Made by a program: the position numbers and the translations under genes
The notes under the pieces: generated by a model
What the model was told of the DNA's origin: nothing
The model's input: the letters and a program-made list of their open reading frames with translations, nothing else
Database searches by the model: none
NCBI RefSeq assembly: GCF_004323735.1
Contig: NZ_CP036455.1
Location: 4,583,101 to 4,647,100 of the forward strand
Source of the DNA: Streptomonospora litoralis
GTDB taxonomy: Bacteria > Actinomycetota > Actinomycetes > Streptosporangiales > Streptosporangiaceae
Length of the DNA stretch: 64,000 nucleotides
Direction of reading: 5' to 3'
Part shown: positions 36,630 to 45,030 of the stretch, piece by piece
Numbering within the stretch: position 1 is the first letter of the stretch
Layout of the letters: each line of letters starts with the position of its first letter

Positions 36630-38012
36630 TCAGTCCTGGGCGGCCTTGCTCGCGACCTTGCCCTTGGCGAAGACCGGGTCGTCCAGGTCGCGGCCGCGGG
36701 TCTCGCGGGCGAGTGCCACGGCCACCACCGTCACCACACAGGCCGCGGCGACATAGGCGGAAACGGGGACGGCGCTGCCGAACTGCGCCAGCAGCCAGGT
36801 CGCGATGAGCGGCGCCAGGCCGCCGGCGACGATCGAGGCCAGCTGGTAGCCGATGGAGGCGCCGGAGTAGCGCGTCCGCGTGCCGAACAGCTCGGAGAAG
36901 AAGGCAGCCTGCGGGCCGTACATGGCCGCGTGCAGTACAAGGCCGACCGCGGCGGCGACCAGCACCATGCCGAACCCGCCGGCGTCGATGATCGGGAAGA
37001 AGGCGAACGCCCACAGGCCGGTGCCGATGGCGCCGACGGCGATGATCGGCCGGCGGCCGAAGCGGTCGGAGAGGGCGCCCCAGATCGGAATGACGACCAG
37101 CTGCACGGCCGCGGCCACGAGCAGGGCGTTGAGCACGGTGCCGCGATCGAACCCGGACTCCTGGACGGCGTAGACGAGGATGAATGCGGTGATCACGTAG
37201 TAAGAGATGTTCTCGGCCAGCCGCACGCCCATCGCGACCAGGATCTCCCGCCAGTGGTGGCGGACCACGTCGATGATGGGGGCGCGCTCGGCGACCTCGT
37301 GTTCGGCGCGGTTCTGCGCGGCGCGGGCGGCCGCGGCCTGGAAGACCGGCGACTCCTCGACGGCGAGCCGGACGTAGAGGCCCACCAGCACCAGGATTCC
37401 CGACAGCAGGAACGGGATGCGCCAGCCCCATGACTCGAAGGCGGAGTCGGCCATGGTCGCGGCCAGCACCGCGAGGACCGCGGTGGCCAGCAGGTTGCCG
37501 CAGGGCACGCCGGCCTGCGGCCAGGACGCCCAGAAGCCGCGGTGCTTGGGGCTGCCGTGCTCGGAGACCAGCAGCACGGCGCCGCCCCACTCGCCGCCGA
37601 GCGCGAAGCCCTGGACCAGCCGCAGCGCGATCAGCATCAGGGGCGCGGCCGCGCCGACCGTGGCGTAGCTGGGGAGCAGCCCGATCGCGAAGGTCGCGCC
37701 GCCCATCATCAGCAGGCTGATCACCAGCAGTTTCTTGCGGCCGACGCGGTCGCCGAAGTGGCCGAAGACCAGGCCGCCGAGCGGTCGGGCGACGAACCCG
37801 ATGGCGTAGGTGGCGAAGGCGAGGAGGATGCCGGTCAGGGGGTCGGACTCGGGGAAGAAGACGACCCCGAACACCAGGGCCGCCGCGGAGCCGTAGAGGA
37901 AGAAGTCGTACCACTCCACCGTGGTGCCGATGAGGCTGGAGGTCACGACCTTTGCGAACGACCCGCGGGACGCCTCGTCCGGGGCGCCCGAGGGAGACTT
38001 CGACAGAGACAT
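36630..38012 (-). CDS. MHS-family MFS permease (ShiA/ProP-like)
   Basis: 460-aa metabolite:H+ symporter. The hallmark SLIGTTVEWYDFFLYGSAAA is in helix 1; GHFGDRVGRKKLLVISLLMM is the loop 2-3 motif; RLVQGFALGGEWGGAVLLVS follows. These are the best markers of the MHS family, whose substrates are shikimate, citrate, dicarboxylates, proline or betaine. ATG 38012 with GGAAG upstream. It is downstream of and in the same direction as the PHB depolymerase gene, which suggests but does not show uptake of an organic acid. Confidence 0.92.
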   Translation of the reverse strand: MSLSKSPSGAPDEASRGSFAKVVTSSLIGTTVEWYDFFLYGSAAALVFGVVFFPESDPLTGILLAFATYAIGFVARPLGGLVFGHFGDRVGRKKLLVISLLMMGGATFAIGLLPSYATVGAAAPLMLIALRLVQGFALGGEWGGAVLLVSEHGSPKHRGFWASWPQAGVPCGNLLATAVLAVLAATMADSAFESWGWRIPFLLSGILVLVGLYVRLAVEESPVFQAAAARAAQNRAEHEVAERAPIIDVVRHHWREILVAMGVRLAENISYYVITAFILVYAVQESGFDRGTVLNALLVAAAVQLVVIPIWGALSDRFGRRPIIAVGAIGTGLWAFAFFPIIDAGGFGMVLVAAAVGLVLHAAMYGPQAAFFSELFGTRTRYSGASIGYQLASIVAGGLAPLIATWLLAQFGSAVPVSAYVAAACVVTVVAVALARETRGRDLDDPVFAKGKVASKAAQD

Positions 38013-38178
38013 GAGATCGTCTTCCGCTCGAAAGGGAGATTGCGCTTTCGCAGCGTAGGAGCGGGCTTGTGAGCTGAACCATATACGGCGGGCACCGACG
38101 CCGGTGCCGTGGTGTGTGGCGGGGGCACACATGCGCCGCGGGCGTGTGCGGACCGCTGCGGCGGGGCCGCGGAACACG

Positions 38179-38213
38179 GCTGTGGGGGCACGCCGGTGGC
38201 GCGCCCCCGCAGC
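38179..38213. terminator. Hairpin downstream of the PHB depolymerase gene
   Basis: Outer arms GCTGTGGGGGC (38179-38189) / GCCCCCGCAGC (38203-38213) with one G-T pair, continued by CGCC/GGCG around a GGT loop. It begins 30 bases beyond the depolymerase stop on the minus strand. Confidence 0.65.
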
Positions 38214-38242
38214 AGGGCGGGGATGGGCGGTGCCGGGTCAGG

Positions 38243-39511
38243 TCAGCAGCCGGAGACCTCCTCCCAGTGGCCGGGCTCGGTCTCACGCACGGAGCTGGTC
38301 ACGCCCAGGCTCCACAGGCCGAGGTCGTCTCCGCCGCCGACCGTGTAGGCGCGGCCCATGCGGTGCTCCGCCCGTCCGGCGGCGACATGGGCGTAGTTGC
38401 TCGCGGTCACGCACTCGCCCGGCTCCGGCGTGGGGTCGGGACTGGGTGTCGGCTCGGGCGTGGGGGTGGGATCGGGTGTCGGGTCGGGATCGGGGCCGGT
38501 GTCCGATCCGACGCCCAGGAAGTCGGCCGTGTACTGCGCCGAGCAGAGAGTGTCCAGGAAGTAGGCTCCCGCGCTGCCGCACCCGGCCGAGGGGTCGACG
38601 GGTGTTCCGTGGCCCATGCCCGAGACGGTGTTCAGCGCCACCACCGGCTCCCCGCCGGCGTCGTGGAACTCCGTGGTCGTGCCCGAGGGCCGCTGCTCGG
38701 TGCGGTTGGGACCGGTGGAGGCGCCGTGCACGTTCACCCACTGGTCGCGGGAGGCCTCGGCGTTGACGGGCCGCACCGTGTAGTCGGCCGAACCGTGCCA
38801 GATCTCCACGCGCGGCCACGGCCCGCTGTAGCCGGGGTTCTTCGCGCGGACCTCGTCACCCCACTGTTCGGCGCTCTGCTGCTTGCCGGAGTTCATGCAG
38901 GTGGTGGCCTCCAGCAGGCTGCCGGCGCAGCCGGTGGGCAGGCCGCCGACGATGCTGCCGCCGGCGAAGACCTCCGGGTAGGCCGAGAGCATCTCCGAGG
39001 CCATCGCGCCGCCCGCGGAGAGCCCTGAGACGTAGACGCCGCCGGTGGCGCCGTACTGTGCGGCCGCGTAGTCGATCATCTGCCGGATCGAGGCGGCCTC
39101 TCCGGATCCGCGGGCGGTGTCGCCGGGCTGGAACCAGTTGAAGCAGGAGTTCATGTTGTTGCCGCTGCGCTGCTGGGCGTAGACGAGTACGGCCCCGCGC
39201 TCGTCGGCGACCCCGTCCCAGCCGGAGTTGCCGTGGTAGCCGGTGGCGTTCTGCGTGCAGCCGTGCAGCAGCACGACCAGCGGCGCGCCCGAGCCGGCAC
39301 TGTCGGGGACGTAGGCGTACATGTCCAGGGCACCGGGATTGGCGCCGAATGAGGAGACCCGCTGCAGCGTCGCGGCCTCGGCGCGCGCGGTGTCCAGCGT
39401 GACCAGGCCGACCGCCGCGGCCAGTACGGCGAGCAGCGCGGCGAGGGCGGGCAGTGGAGAGGAGCGGAGTGGGGATGCGAAGGGGATGCGGTAGGAGAGC
39501 GGGCGGGGCAC
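38243..39511 (-). CDS. Secreted PHB depolymerase-family esterase
   Basis: 422-aa extracellular hydrolase. Signal peptide about 1-47 ending ARAEA; catalytic domain with oxyanion VVLLHGCTQNATGY, nucleophile GLSAGGAMASEML (Ser about 170), the WHGSADYTV aspartate region and a SGMGHGTPVD His. A Pro-Thr/Asp repeat linker (DPDPTPDPTPTPEPTPSPDP) then leads to a C-terminal domain of about 55 aa that probably anchors the enzyme to polymer or another surface. GTG 39511 has AAGGAGG. PHB depolymerase, acetylxylan esterase and feruloyl esterase share this fold; the divergent hydroxybutyrate-dehydrogenase gene favours polyhydroxyalkanoate. Confidence 0.87.
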   Translation of the reverse strand: MPRPLSYRIPFASPLRSSPLPALAALLAVLAAAVGLVTLDTARAEAATLQRVSSFGANPGALDMYAYVPDSAGSGAPLVVLLHGCTQNATGYHGNSGWDGVADERGAVLVYAQQRSGNNMNSCFNWFQPGDTARGSGEAASIRQMIDYAAAQYGATGGVYVSGLSAGGAMASEMLSAYPEVFAGGSIVGGLPTGCAGSLLEATTCMNSGKQQSAEQWGDEVRAKNPGYSGPWPRVEIWHGSADYTVRPVNAEASRDQWVNVHGASTGPNRTEQRPSGTTTEFHDAGGEPVVALNTVSGMGHGTPVDPSAGCGSAGAYFLDTLCSAQYTADFLGVGSDTGPDPDPTPDPTPTPEPTPSPDPTPEPGECVTASNYAHVAAGRAEHRMGRAYTVGGGDDLGLWSLGVTSSVRETEPGHWEEVSGC

Positions 39512-39533
39512 GGCGTGCCTCCTTTTCCGGTTT

Positions 39534-39547
39534 GTGATGAGCATCAC
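39534..39547. promoter_or_regulatory. CRP-like site between depolymerase and hydroxybutyrate dehydrogenase
   Basis: GTGATG-AG-CATCAC is a 14-bp palindrome; in context TGTGA-N6-TCACG, one base from the CRP consensus TGTGA-N6-TCACA. It is centred about 30 bases upstream of the depolymerase GTG. A further dyad CACGG-CTGT-CCGTG lies at 39661-39674, close to the SDR start. Confidence 0.55.
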
Positions 39548-39718
39548 GAATGCTAGAAGCGCTGTGACGCCGCTTACATGTGCTCGACCACCCGTTCCCC
39601 GCCTCGCTGTGTGGGGGGCGCGCACAGCGGTCACCGGGTTATGGTTTCCTCCTACATATCCACGGCTGTCCGTGTGGGTTCCGCGGCTATCCGCTGACGG
39701 GGAGGGGAATCCTAGATT

Positions 39719-40588
39719 GTGCCCATGACGACCCGCGAATCCCCCCGGCCGGCACCCCCCGCGCCCGCGACCACCAGTACCTCCGGCACCGGCACCGCGC
39801 CGGTGCCGCCGGACGCCGCTGCTGCCGCGGCCGCGGCAGCAGCACCCGACCTGCGCGGCCGCACCGCCGTCGTCACCGGCGCGGCCGGGGGGATCGGCCG
39901 GGCGTGCGCCCAGCGGCTGCGCACCGCGGGAGCGGAGGTCCTGCTGGTCGACCGCGACGCCGACGCCGTCAAGGCGCTGGAGGACGCCGGCGCCGGCACC
40001 GCCGCCCCGGTCGACCTCACCGACCTGGATGCGGCGGCCGAGATCGCGCGCGGCGCAGACATCCTCGTGAACAACGCCGGCGTGCAGACCGTCGCGCCGA
40101 TAGAGGAGTTCCCGCCGGAGCGCTTCTCCCTCATCCTGCGATTGATGCTGGAGGCGCCGTTCCGCCTGGTGCAGGCGGCGCTGCCGCACATGTACGCCCA
40201 CGGCTGGGGGCGGATCGTCAACATCTCCTCGGTGCACGGGCTGCGTGCCTCCGCCTACAAGGCGGCCTACGTCTCGGCCAAGCACGGCCTGGAGGGCTTC
40301 TCCAAGGTCGCCGCGGTCGAGGGCGCCCCCCACGGGGTGACGTCCAACTGCATCAATCCCGGCTACGTGCGCACTCCCCTGGTCGAGCGGCAGATCGCCG
40401 AGCAGGCTCGTGCGCACGGCATTCCCGAAGAAGAGGTGGTCGAGTCGGTGCTGCTGGCCCGCACCCCGCTCAAGCGGCTGATCGAGCCGAGCGAGGTGGC
40501 GGCCATGGCGGTCTTCCTGTGCGGCCCCGAGTCCGCCTTCGTCAACGGGGCGTCTCTGGTGATCGACGGAGCATGGAGCGCGAGCTGA
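39719..40588 (+). CDS. SDR, probable 3-hydroxybutyrate dehydrogenase
   Basis: 289-aa NAD-dependent short-chain dehydrogenase. After a 40-residue Pro/Ala leader come TGAAGGIG (cofactor loop), LLVDRD (NAD preference), NNAGVQTVAPIEEFP, NISSVHGLRASAYKAAYVSAK (catalytic Ser/Tyr/Lys) and NCINPGYVRTPLVERQI. The HGL-x-AS and GYVRTPLVE-x-QI patterns are typical of D-3-hydroxybutyrate dehydrogenase, which oxidises 3-hydroxybutyrate to acetoacetate. The start may be GTG 39719 (GGAGGGG 11 bases upstream) or ATG 39725. It is divergent from the depolymerase and overlaps the regulator gene by 16 bases. Confidence 0.88.
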   Translation: MPMTTRESPRPAPPAPATTSTSGTGTAPVPPDAAAAAAAAAAPDLRGRTAVVTGAAGGIGRACAQRLRTAGAEVLLVDRDADAVKALEDAGAGTAAPVDLTDLDAAAEIARGADILVNNAGVQTVAPIEEFPPERFSLILRLMLEAPFRLVQAALPHMYAHGWGRIVNISSVHGLRASAYKAAYVSAKHGLEGFSKVAAVEGAPHGVTSNCINPGYVRTPLVERQIAEQARAHGIPEEEVVESVLLARTPLKRLIEPSEVAAMAVFLCGPESAFVNGASLVIDGAWSAS

Positions 40589-42504
40589 GCGAGGACACCC
40601 AGGCGAACGGCGGCGGGAGCGGCGCACAGGTGCAGTTCCTGCGGCTGCTGCTGCGCGACGCCCCGGCCGTGGAGTACGAGCGGCCGCTGGTGCAGGCGCG
40701 GGCCGAAGGCGCCGGCGCCCAGGAGCTGGCCGATCTGGAGGAGGCCAAGGTGCTCGCGCTGCGGGTGCGCACCGTCCTCTCCGACCGGCGGCGGCGCGAG
40801 TCGGAGCTGAGCGCCCTGTTCGAGACCGCCAACGACCTCGCGGGCATGCGCGACCTCGACCAGGTGCTGCGCGCGATCGTCGACCGCGCCCGAAACCTGC
40901 TGGGCACCGACACCGCCTACCTCACGCTGCGCGATACGGCGGTGGAGGAGGGCGACACGGTCATGCGGGTCACCGCCGGCTCGGTGTCGGCGGAGTTCCA
41001 GCAGTTGCGGCTGGGGCCGGGCGAGGGCCTGGGCGGGCTGGTCGCCGAAACCGCGCTGCCCTACGTCACCGCCAACTACTTCACCGATACCCGTTTCCAG
41101 CACACCGACAGCATCGACGCCGGGGTGCTCGACGAGGGCCTGGTTGCGATTCTGGGCGTACCGCTGCAGCTCAACGGCCGGGTGATCGGGGTGCTGTTCG
41201 CGGCCAACCGCCGCGAGCGCCCCTTCTCCCACGCCGAGGTCGCGCTACTGGGGTCGCTGGCCACCCACGCCTCCATCGCCATCGACAGCGCCAACCTGCT
41301 GGACGGCACGCGCGCGGCGCTGGAGGAGCTGAACGAGGTCAACCAGCGGCTGACCAGCCACAGCGGGGCCGTCGAGCGGGCCGCCGAGGCGCACGACCGG
41401 CTCACCGACCTGGTCCTGCGCGGCGGCGGGGTGGAGGAGGTCGAGGCCGCCGTCAGCGCGGTGCTGGGCGGCGCGGTCACCGTCTACGACTCCTCGGTGC
41501 ACGCCGACCGGCTGGCCGCACCCGAGCTGGCCGAGGCGGTGGGCTCGTCGCAGTCCAACGGGCGCGCGGTACCCACCGGCAACGGCTGGGCCGCGGCGGC
41601 GATGGCCGGCGGCGAGCCGCTGGGCGCCGTGGTGTTGGAGGGTGTCGATCTGGACGCCGCCGACCAGCGGATTCTGGAGCGCGCGGCCATGGTGATCGCG
41701 CTGCTGCTGGTGATGCGCCGCTCGGCCAGCGAGGCCGAGAACCGGGTGCGCGGCGACCTGCTGGACGCGGTGCTGGACGCCCCCGAGCGCGACCCCGACA
41801 CGCTGCGCCGCCGCGCCGAGCGGCTGGGCGCCGACCTGGACGCCGAGCACGTCGTCGTGGTGGCCGAGGCGCCCGGTGCGCACCCGGGCCGACTGCGCTC
41901 GGCGGCGATGCACCTGGCCGAGACCTCCGGCGGGCTGGCCGGCTCCCGCGCGGGCACCACGGTGCTGGTGCTGCCCGGCCCGCGCCCCGCGGAAGTCGGC
42001 CGCAAGGCCGTGGACACGCTGGCCGCGGCGGTCAACACCGAGGTCACCGGCGGCGCCTCCGGCCCGACCGCCGGCCTGGCCGGCTACTCCGCCCGCTTCA
42101 CCGAGGCGCGGCGCTGCCTGCGCACACTCGTGGCGCTCGGCCGCTCGGGCGAGGTTGCCGCGCCCCAAGACCTGGGCTTTTTGGGCCTGCTGCTGGGCGG
42201 CGACCGCGACGTGGCCGGTTTCGTGGACTCGGTACTGGGACCGCTGATCGACTACGACCGCCGCCGCGAAACCGCGCTGGTGGATACCCTGCGCGCCTAC
42301 TTCGCCAGCGGCGGCAGCATGTCCAAAGCCAAGGACGACCTGCACGTGCACGTGAACACCGTCGCCCAGCGGCTGGAGCGCGTCGGCCGGCTGATCGGCG
42401 CCGACTGGCAGGAGCCCGCCCGCGCCTTGGAGATCCAGCTCGCGCTGCGCCTGCACAACCTGCTGGAAGGCGGCCTGTCGGATCCCGGACAGCCGGGCGG
42501 GTGA
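40573..42504 (+). CDS. GAF-domain PucR/CdaR-type transcriptional regulator
   Basis: 643-aa regulator. A helical N-terminus (QAREGAGAQ-like linker, coil LADLEEAKVLALRV) precedes a GAF sensory domain (about 80-235: LFETANDLAGMRDLDQVLRA, GLGGLVAETALPYVTANYFT, FAANRRERPFSHAEV), a central helical region, and the C-terminal PucR helix-turn-helix (TLRAYFASGGSMSKAKDDLH then VHVNTVAQRLERV). This class controls catabolic operons in response to a small molecule. ATG 40573 overlaps the dehydrogenase end by 16 bases, so it is co-expressed; it probably regulates the hydroxybutyrate genes. Confidence 0.88.
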   Translation: MERELSEDTQANGGGSGAQVQFLRLLLRDAPAVEYERPLVQARAEGAGAQELADLEEAKVLALRVRTVLSDRRRRESELSALFETANDLAGMRDLDQVLRAIVDRARNLLGTDTAYLTLRDTAVEEGDTVMRVTAGSVSAEFQQLRLGPGEGLGGLVAETALPYVTANYFTDTRFQHTDSIDAGVLDEGLVAILGVPLQLNGRVIGVLFAANRRERPFSHAEVALLGSLATHASIAIDSANLLDGTRAALEELNEVNQRLTSHSGAVERAAEAHDRLTDLVLRGGGVEEVEAAVSAVLGGAVTVYDSSVHADRLAAPELAEAVGSSQSNGRAVPTGNGWAAAAMAGGEPLGAVVLEGVDLDAADQRILERAAMVIALLLVMRRSASEAENRVRGDLLDAVLDAPERDPDTLRRRAERLGADLDAEHVVVVAEAPGAHPGRLRSAAMHLAETSGGLAGSRAGTTVLVLPGPRPAEVGRKAVDTLAAAVNTEVTGGASGPTAGLAGYSARFTEARRCLRTLVALGRSGEVAAPQDLGFLGLLLGGDRDVAGFVDSVLGPLIDYDRRRETALVDTLRAYFASGGSMSKAKDDLHVHVNTVAQRLERVGRLIGADWQEPARALEIQLALRLHNLLEGGLSDPGQPGG

Positions 42505-42659
42505 AGAGCGGTCCCGCTAGCGCGGTGGCGCGCGCGACGGCGGCTCGGGTCTGCTGGGCGGCCTTGCCGGCCTGCCGGGCGGCGGGTGGCCTGCTGGAAA
42601 GGCGGGCACCGAGGACAGCGCCGGGTCCGGGCCGCGGTCGACGGGCGCGGCTTCTCCCG

Positions 42660-42718
42660 TCTATCGTGAACTCATGGTCGCCGGAAAGCGCATTCCGTGA
42701 CCATAAGTTCACGATAGA
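42660..42718. repeat. Conserved hairpin element, copy 2
   Basis: Arms 42660-42679 and 42699-42718 (TCTATCGTGAACTCATGGTC and complement) pair over 20 bp with a single mismatch at 42673. The loop region GGAAAGCGCATTCCGT is almost the same as in copy 1 at 24357-24407 (GGAAATCGCATTCCGT). It lies between the convergent regulator and alpha/beta hydrolase genes, in the otherwise featureless interval 42505-42830. Confidence 0.85.
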
Positions 42719-42830
42719 GGCCGAATGAACGGGCATACCGGACATACCGGCGCAGGTCCCGGCCATCCGCCTCCGTCGCCGGCCCTTCCGCCCCTCCCGC
42801 CCCTTCCGCCCGTCGAATGTGCCGGGCGGT

Positions 42831-43748
42831 TCAGGCCCCGGCCGACTGCCGCTGGAGGTCTCGGACGCGCTCGGCCACCAGCCGGGCCGACTCCGGGTCG
42901 AACAGCAGGCTGTAGTGGTTGGTGCCCGGCACCTCCTCGGTGGGTACGCCCGCCTCGGCGAGCGACGTCAGCGTCTCGGGGGTGTAGAGGCCGGGCTCCT
43001 CGTCGAGTAGGCCGCGCCGCGCCCACAGCAGGCGCGTCGGGCAGGGCAGCCGGTGCACCGCGCCCAGCACCTCCGCATCCGCCAGCACCTGCGCGCCGTC
43101 GGTGCGCACGGCCTCCTCCACACACGGCGAGTGCATGTGGGGCTCGGCGCCGACGAGGTCGCGCTGGATGTAGGCGTCCACCACCTCCGGCAGCTCGCCG
43201 CCGAAGGCCGGGTGCCGCCGCCAGAAGCCGCGGTAGGCGTCGCGGTCGGCGAACTCCATGCGCAGCCGCGCCATGGCCGGGCCGATGACCGCCTCGATGT
43301 CGGTTCCCGGAGGTGCGGCCAGTCCGTAGCCGCCGTCGACGAGCAGGGCGGCGGCGAACCGGTCGGGGCGGCGTACCGCGGCCAGGCACGAGACGAACGC
43401 GCCCATGGAATGCCCGGCGAGCACGGCGCGCTCGACGCCCAGGTGGTCGAGCACGGCCACCAGGTCGTCGACGTGCGCGCCGAGACCGTAGGGGCCGGGC
43501 AGGTGCCCGCTGGCGCCGCGCCCGCGCAGGTCGGGCGCGACGACGGCGGTGTGCGGCGCCAGGTGGGCGGCCACGGCGCCGAAGGACAGGCCGTTGGCGG
43601 TGATGCCGTGCACTGCCAGCACCGGCGGCGTGCCGGAGGCGCCCGTTGCGGCGCCCGCGCCGTCGCCGCCTGCAGCGGGCCAGCGCAGGGCGGCCAGGTC
43701 TCCCCCGGACACGGGGATGCGCAGTTCCTCGGGGGTGGGGCTCTGCAC
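42831..43748 (-). CDS. Alpha/beta hydrolase
   Basis: 305-aa serine hydrolase; oxyanion VLAVHGITANGLSFG (about residue 46), DLRGRGASG, nucleophile GHSMGAFVSC (about residue 114), acidic residue in LLWARRGLLDEEPG, and catalytic His in VPGTNHYSLLF. GTG 43748 with GGAAGGAGC. It follows livM by 83 bases in the same direction and may be carried on the same transcript; substrate unknown. Confidence 0.88.
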   Translation of the reverse strand: MQSPTPEELRIPVSGGDLAALRWPAAGGDGAGAATGASGTPPVLAVHGITANGLSFGAVAAHLAPHTAVVAPDLRGRGASGHLPGPYGLGAHVDDLVAVLDHLGVERAVLAGHSMGAFVSCLAAVRRPDRFAAALLVDGGYGLAAPPGTDIEAVIGPAMARLRMEFADRDAYRGFWRRHPAFGGELPEVVDAYIQRDLVGAEPHMHSPCVEEAVRTDGAQVLADAEVLGAVHRLPCPTRLLWARRGLLDEEPGLYTPETLTSLAEAGVPTEEVPGTNHYSLLFDPESARLVAERVRDLQRQSAGA

Positions 43749-43831
43749 TGCGACAGCTCCTTCCGGTCGCCGAATCCCGCCGGTCTCGTAGGTGGCCGGG
43801 TTCGGGGACGACGGTGACTACAGGTACCGGG

Positions 43832-45028
43832 TCAACGCCGCTGCGGGTGCCTACCGCGGCGGCGCCGGGCCAGGGCCGCGCTGACACGGGCGGGCAGGGC
43901 AGCCAGGCCGCCGGGGAAGAAGTACACCATCACCACGAACAGCATCCCCAGGATGAACAGCGGTTGCGACAGCGGCGCCCGCAGCACCGCCGGGAGGGAC
44001 GCGAACCCCTCGGAGGCGGCCACGTCGAGCAGCCGGTGGTCGAGGTAGGTGTAGAGCACCGCACCCAGCATCGGCCCCCAGCGGGTTCCTGCGCCGCCCA
44101 AGGCCACCATCACCAGCAGGGTGAGGGTGAACTCGGCGGTGGTCACCACCGGGGTCACGCCGCCGGAGACGACCACGTAGGCCACTCCGCCGAGCGAGGC
44201 GAGCCCGCCCGCGACGGTGAACGCGGCCAGCTTGTACGGGTAGGGGTTGACGCCCAGCACCTCGACGCGCTGCTCGTTGGCGCGGATGCCGCGCCAAACG
44301 CGCCCGGTGGGTGTGGCGTCCAGCCACCACACGACGCCCGCGGCCACCACCGCGTAGGCGACGGCGAGCCAGTACAGGTTGGCGGTGTTGAACACGCCCA
44401 CGAACGCGTCGGGCACCAGCCCCATCTCCAGCGGCATCCCCTCCTCGCCGCCGGTGGCCCGGCCCGGGTCGCGGGTGACCAGGATGGAGCCGGCCTGGGC
44501 GAACGCGAGGGTGACCATGGCCAGCGCGATCCCGGAGACCCGCAACGAGACCGCGCCCAGCACCAGCGCGAGCAGCGTCCCGCCGGCGACGGCGAGGGGC
44601 GCGGCGGCCACCAGCGGCAGCCGCAGCAGCTCCATCAGCAGCGCGGCGAAGTAGGCGCCGGAGGCGAAGTACAGCGCGTGGCCGAAGGACAGCAGCCCGA
44701 GGCGCCCGTAGAGCAGGTCGTAGCTGGTGGCCAGCCCGGCGAAGACCAGGCAGGTCGCCAGCAGTTGCAGGGTGGCCGGGCTGTTCAGCGGGCCCTCGAA
44801 GACGCCGGGCAGCGGCAGGGTGGAGAAGGGCAGCAGCGCGAGCACCGCGACGACCGCCGCGGGCACCGCCCAGCCGGGCAGGCGGCGCCGTCCCGCGCCC
44901 GCCGCTGCGGGGTCGCCGGTATCAGCGCCACCCCCGCCGCCGGCGCGCTCCGGAGCGGGCGCCGTCTCGGCCGCCTGCGCGGCCTCCGCGCCCGAGGCAG
45001 CTTCAGTGGTGCTCTGCCGGGTGTCCAT
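43832..45028 (-). CDS. livM: Branched-chain amino acid ABC transporter permease LivM
   Basis: 398-aa inner-membrane permease. An Ala/Gly-rich cytoplasmic N-terminus (about 45 aa), then about eight to nine helices with the LivM signature YDLLYGRLGLLSFGHALYFA and VVMVALGGAGTRWGPMLGAV. The C-terminal Arg-rich tail is short. ATG 45028; a GTG at 45034 overlapping the livH stop is an alternative, with AAAGGG spaced better for the ATG. Forms the translocation path with LivH, energised by LivG and LivF. Confidence 0.93.
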   Translation of the reverse strand: MDTRQSTTEAASGAEAAQAAETAPAPERAGGGGGADTGDPAAAGAGRRRLPGWAVPAAVVAVLALLPFSTLPLPGVFEGPLNSPATLQLLATCLVFAGLATSYDLLYGRLGLLSFGHALYFASGAYFAALLMELLRLPLVAAAPLAVAGGTLLALVLGAVSLRVSGIALAMVTLAFAQAGSILVTRDPGRATGGEEGMPLEMGLVPDAFVGVFNTANLYWLAVAYAVVAAGVVWWLDATPTGRVWRGIRANEQRVEVLGVNPYPYKLAAFTVAGGLASLGGVAYVVVSGGVTPVVTTAEFTLTLLVMVALGGAGTRWGPMLGAVLYTYLDHRLLDVAASEGFASLPAVLRAPLSQPLFILGMLFVVMVYFFPGGLAALPARVSAALARRRRGRHPQRR

Positions 45029-45030
45029 GC

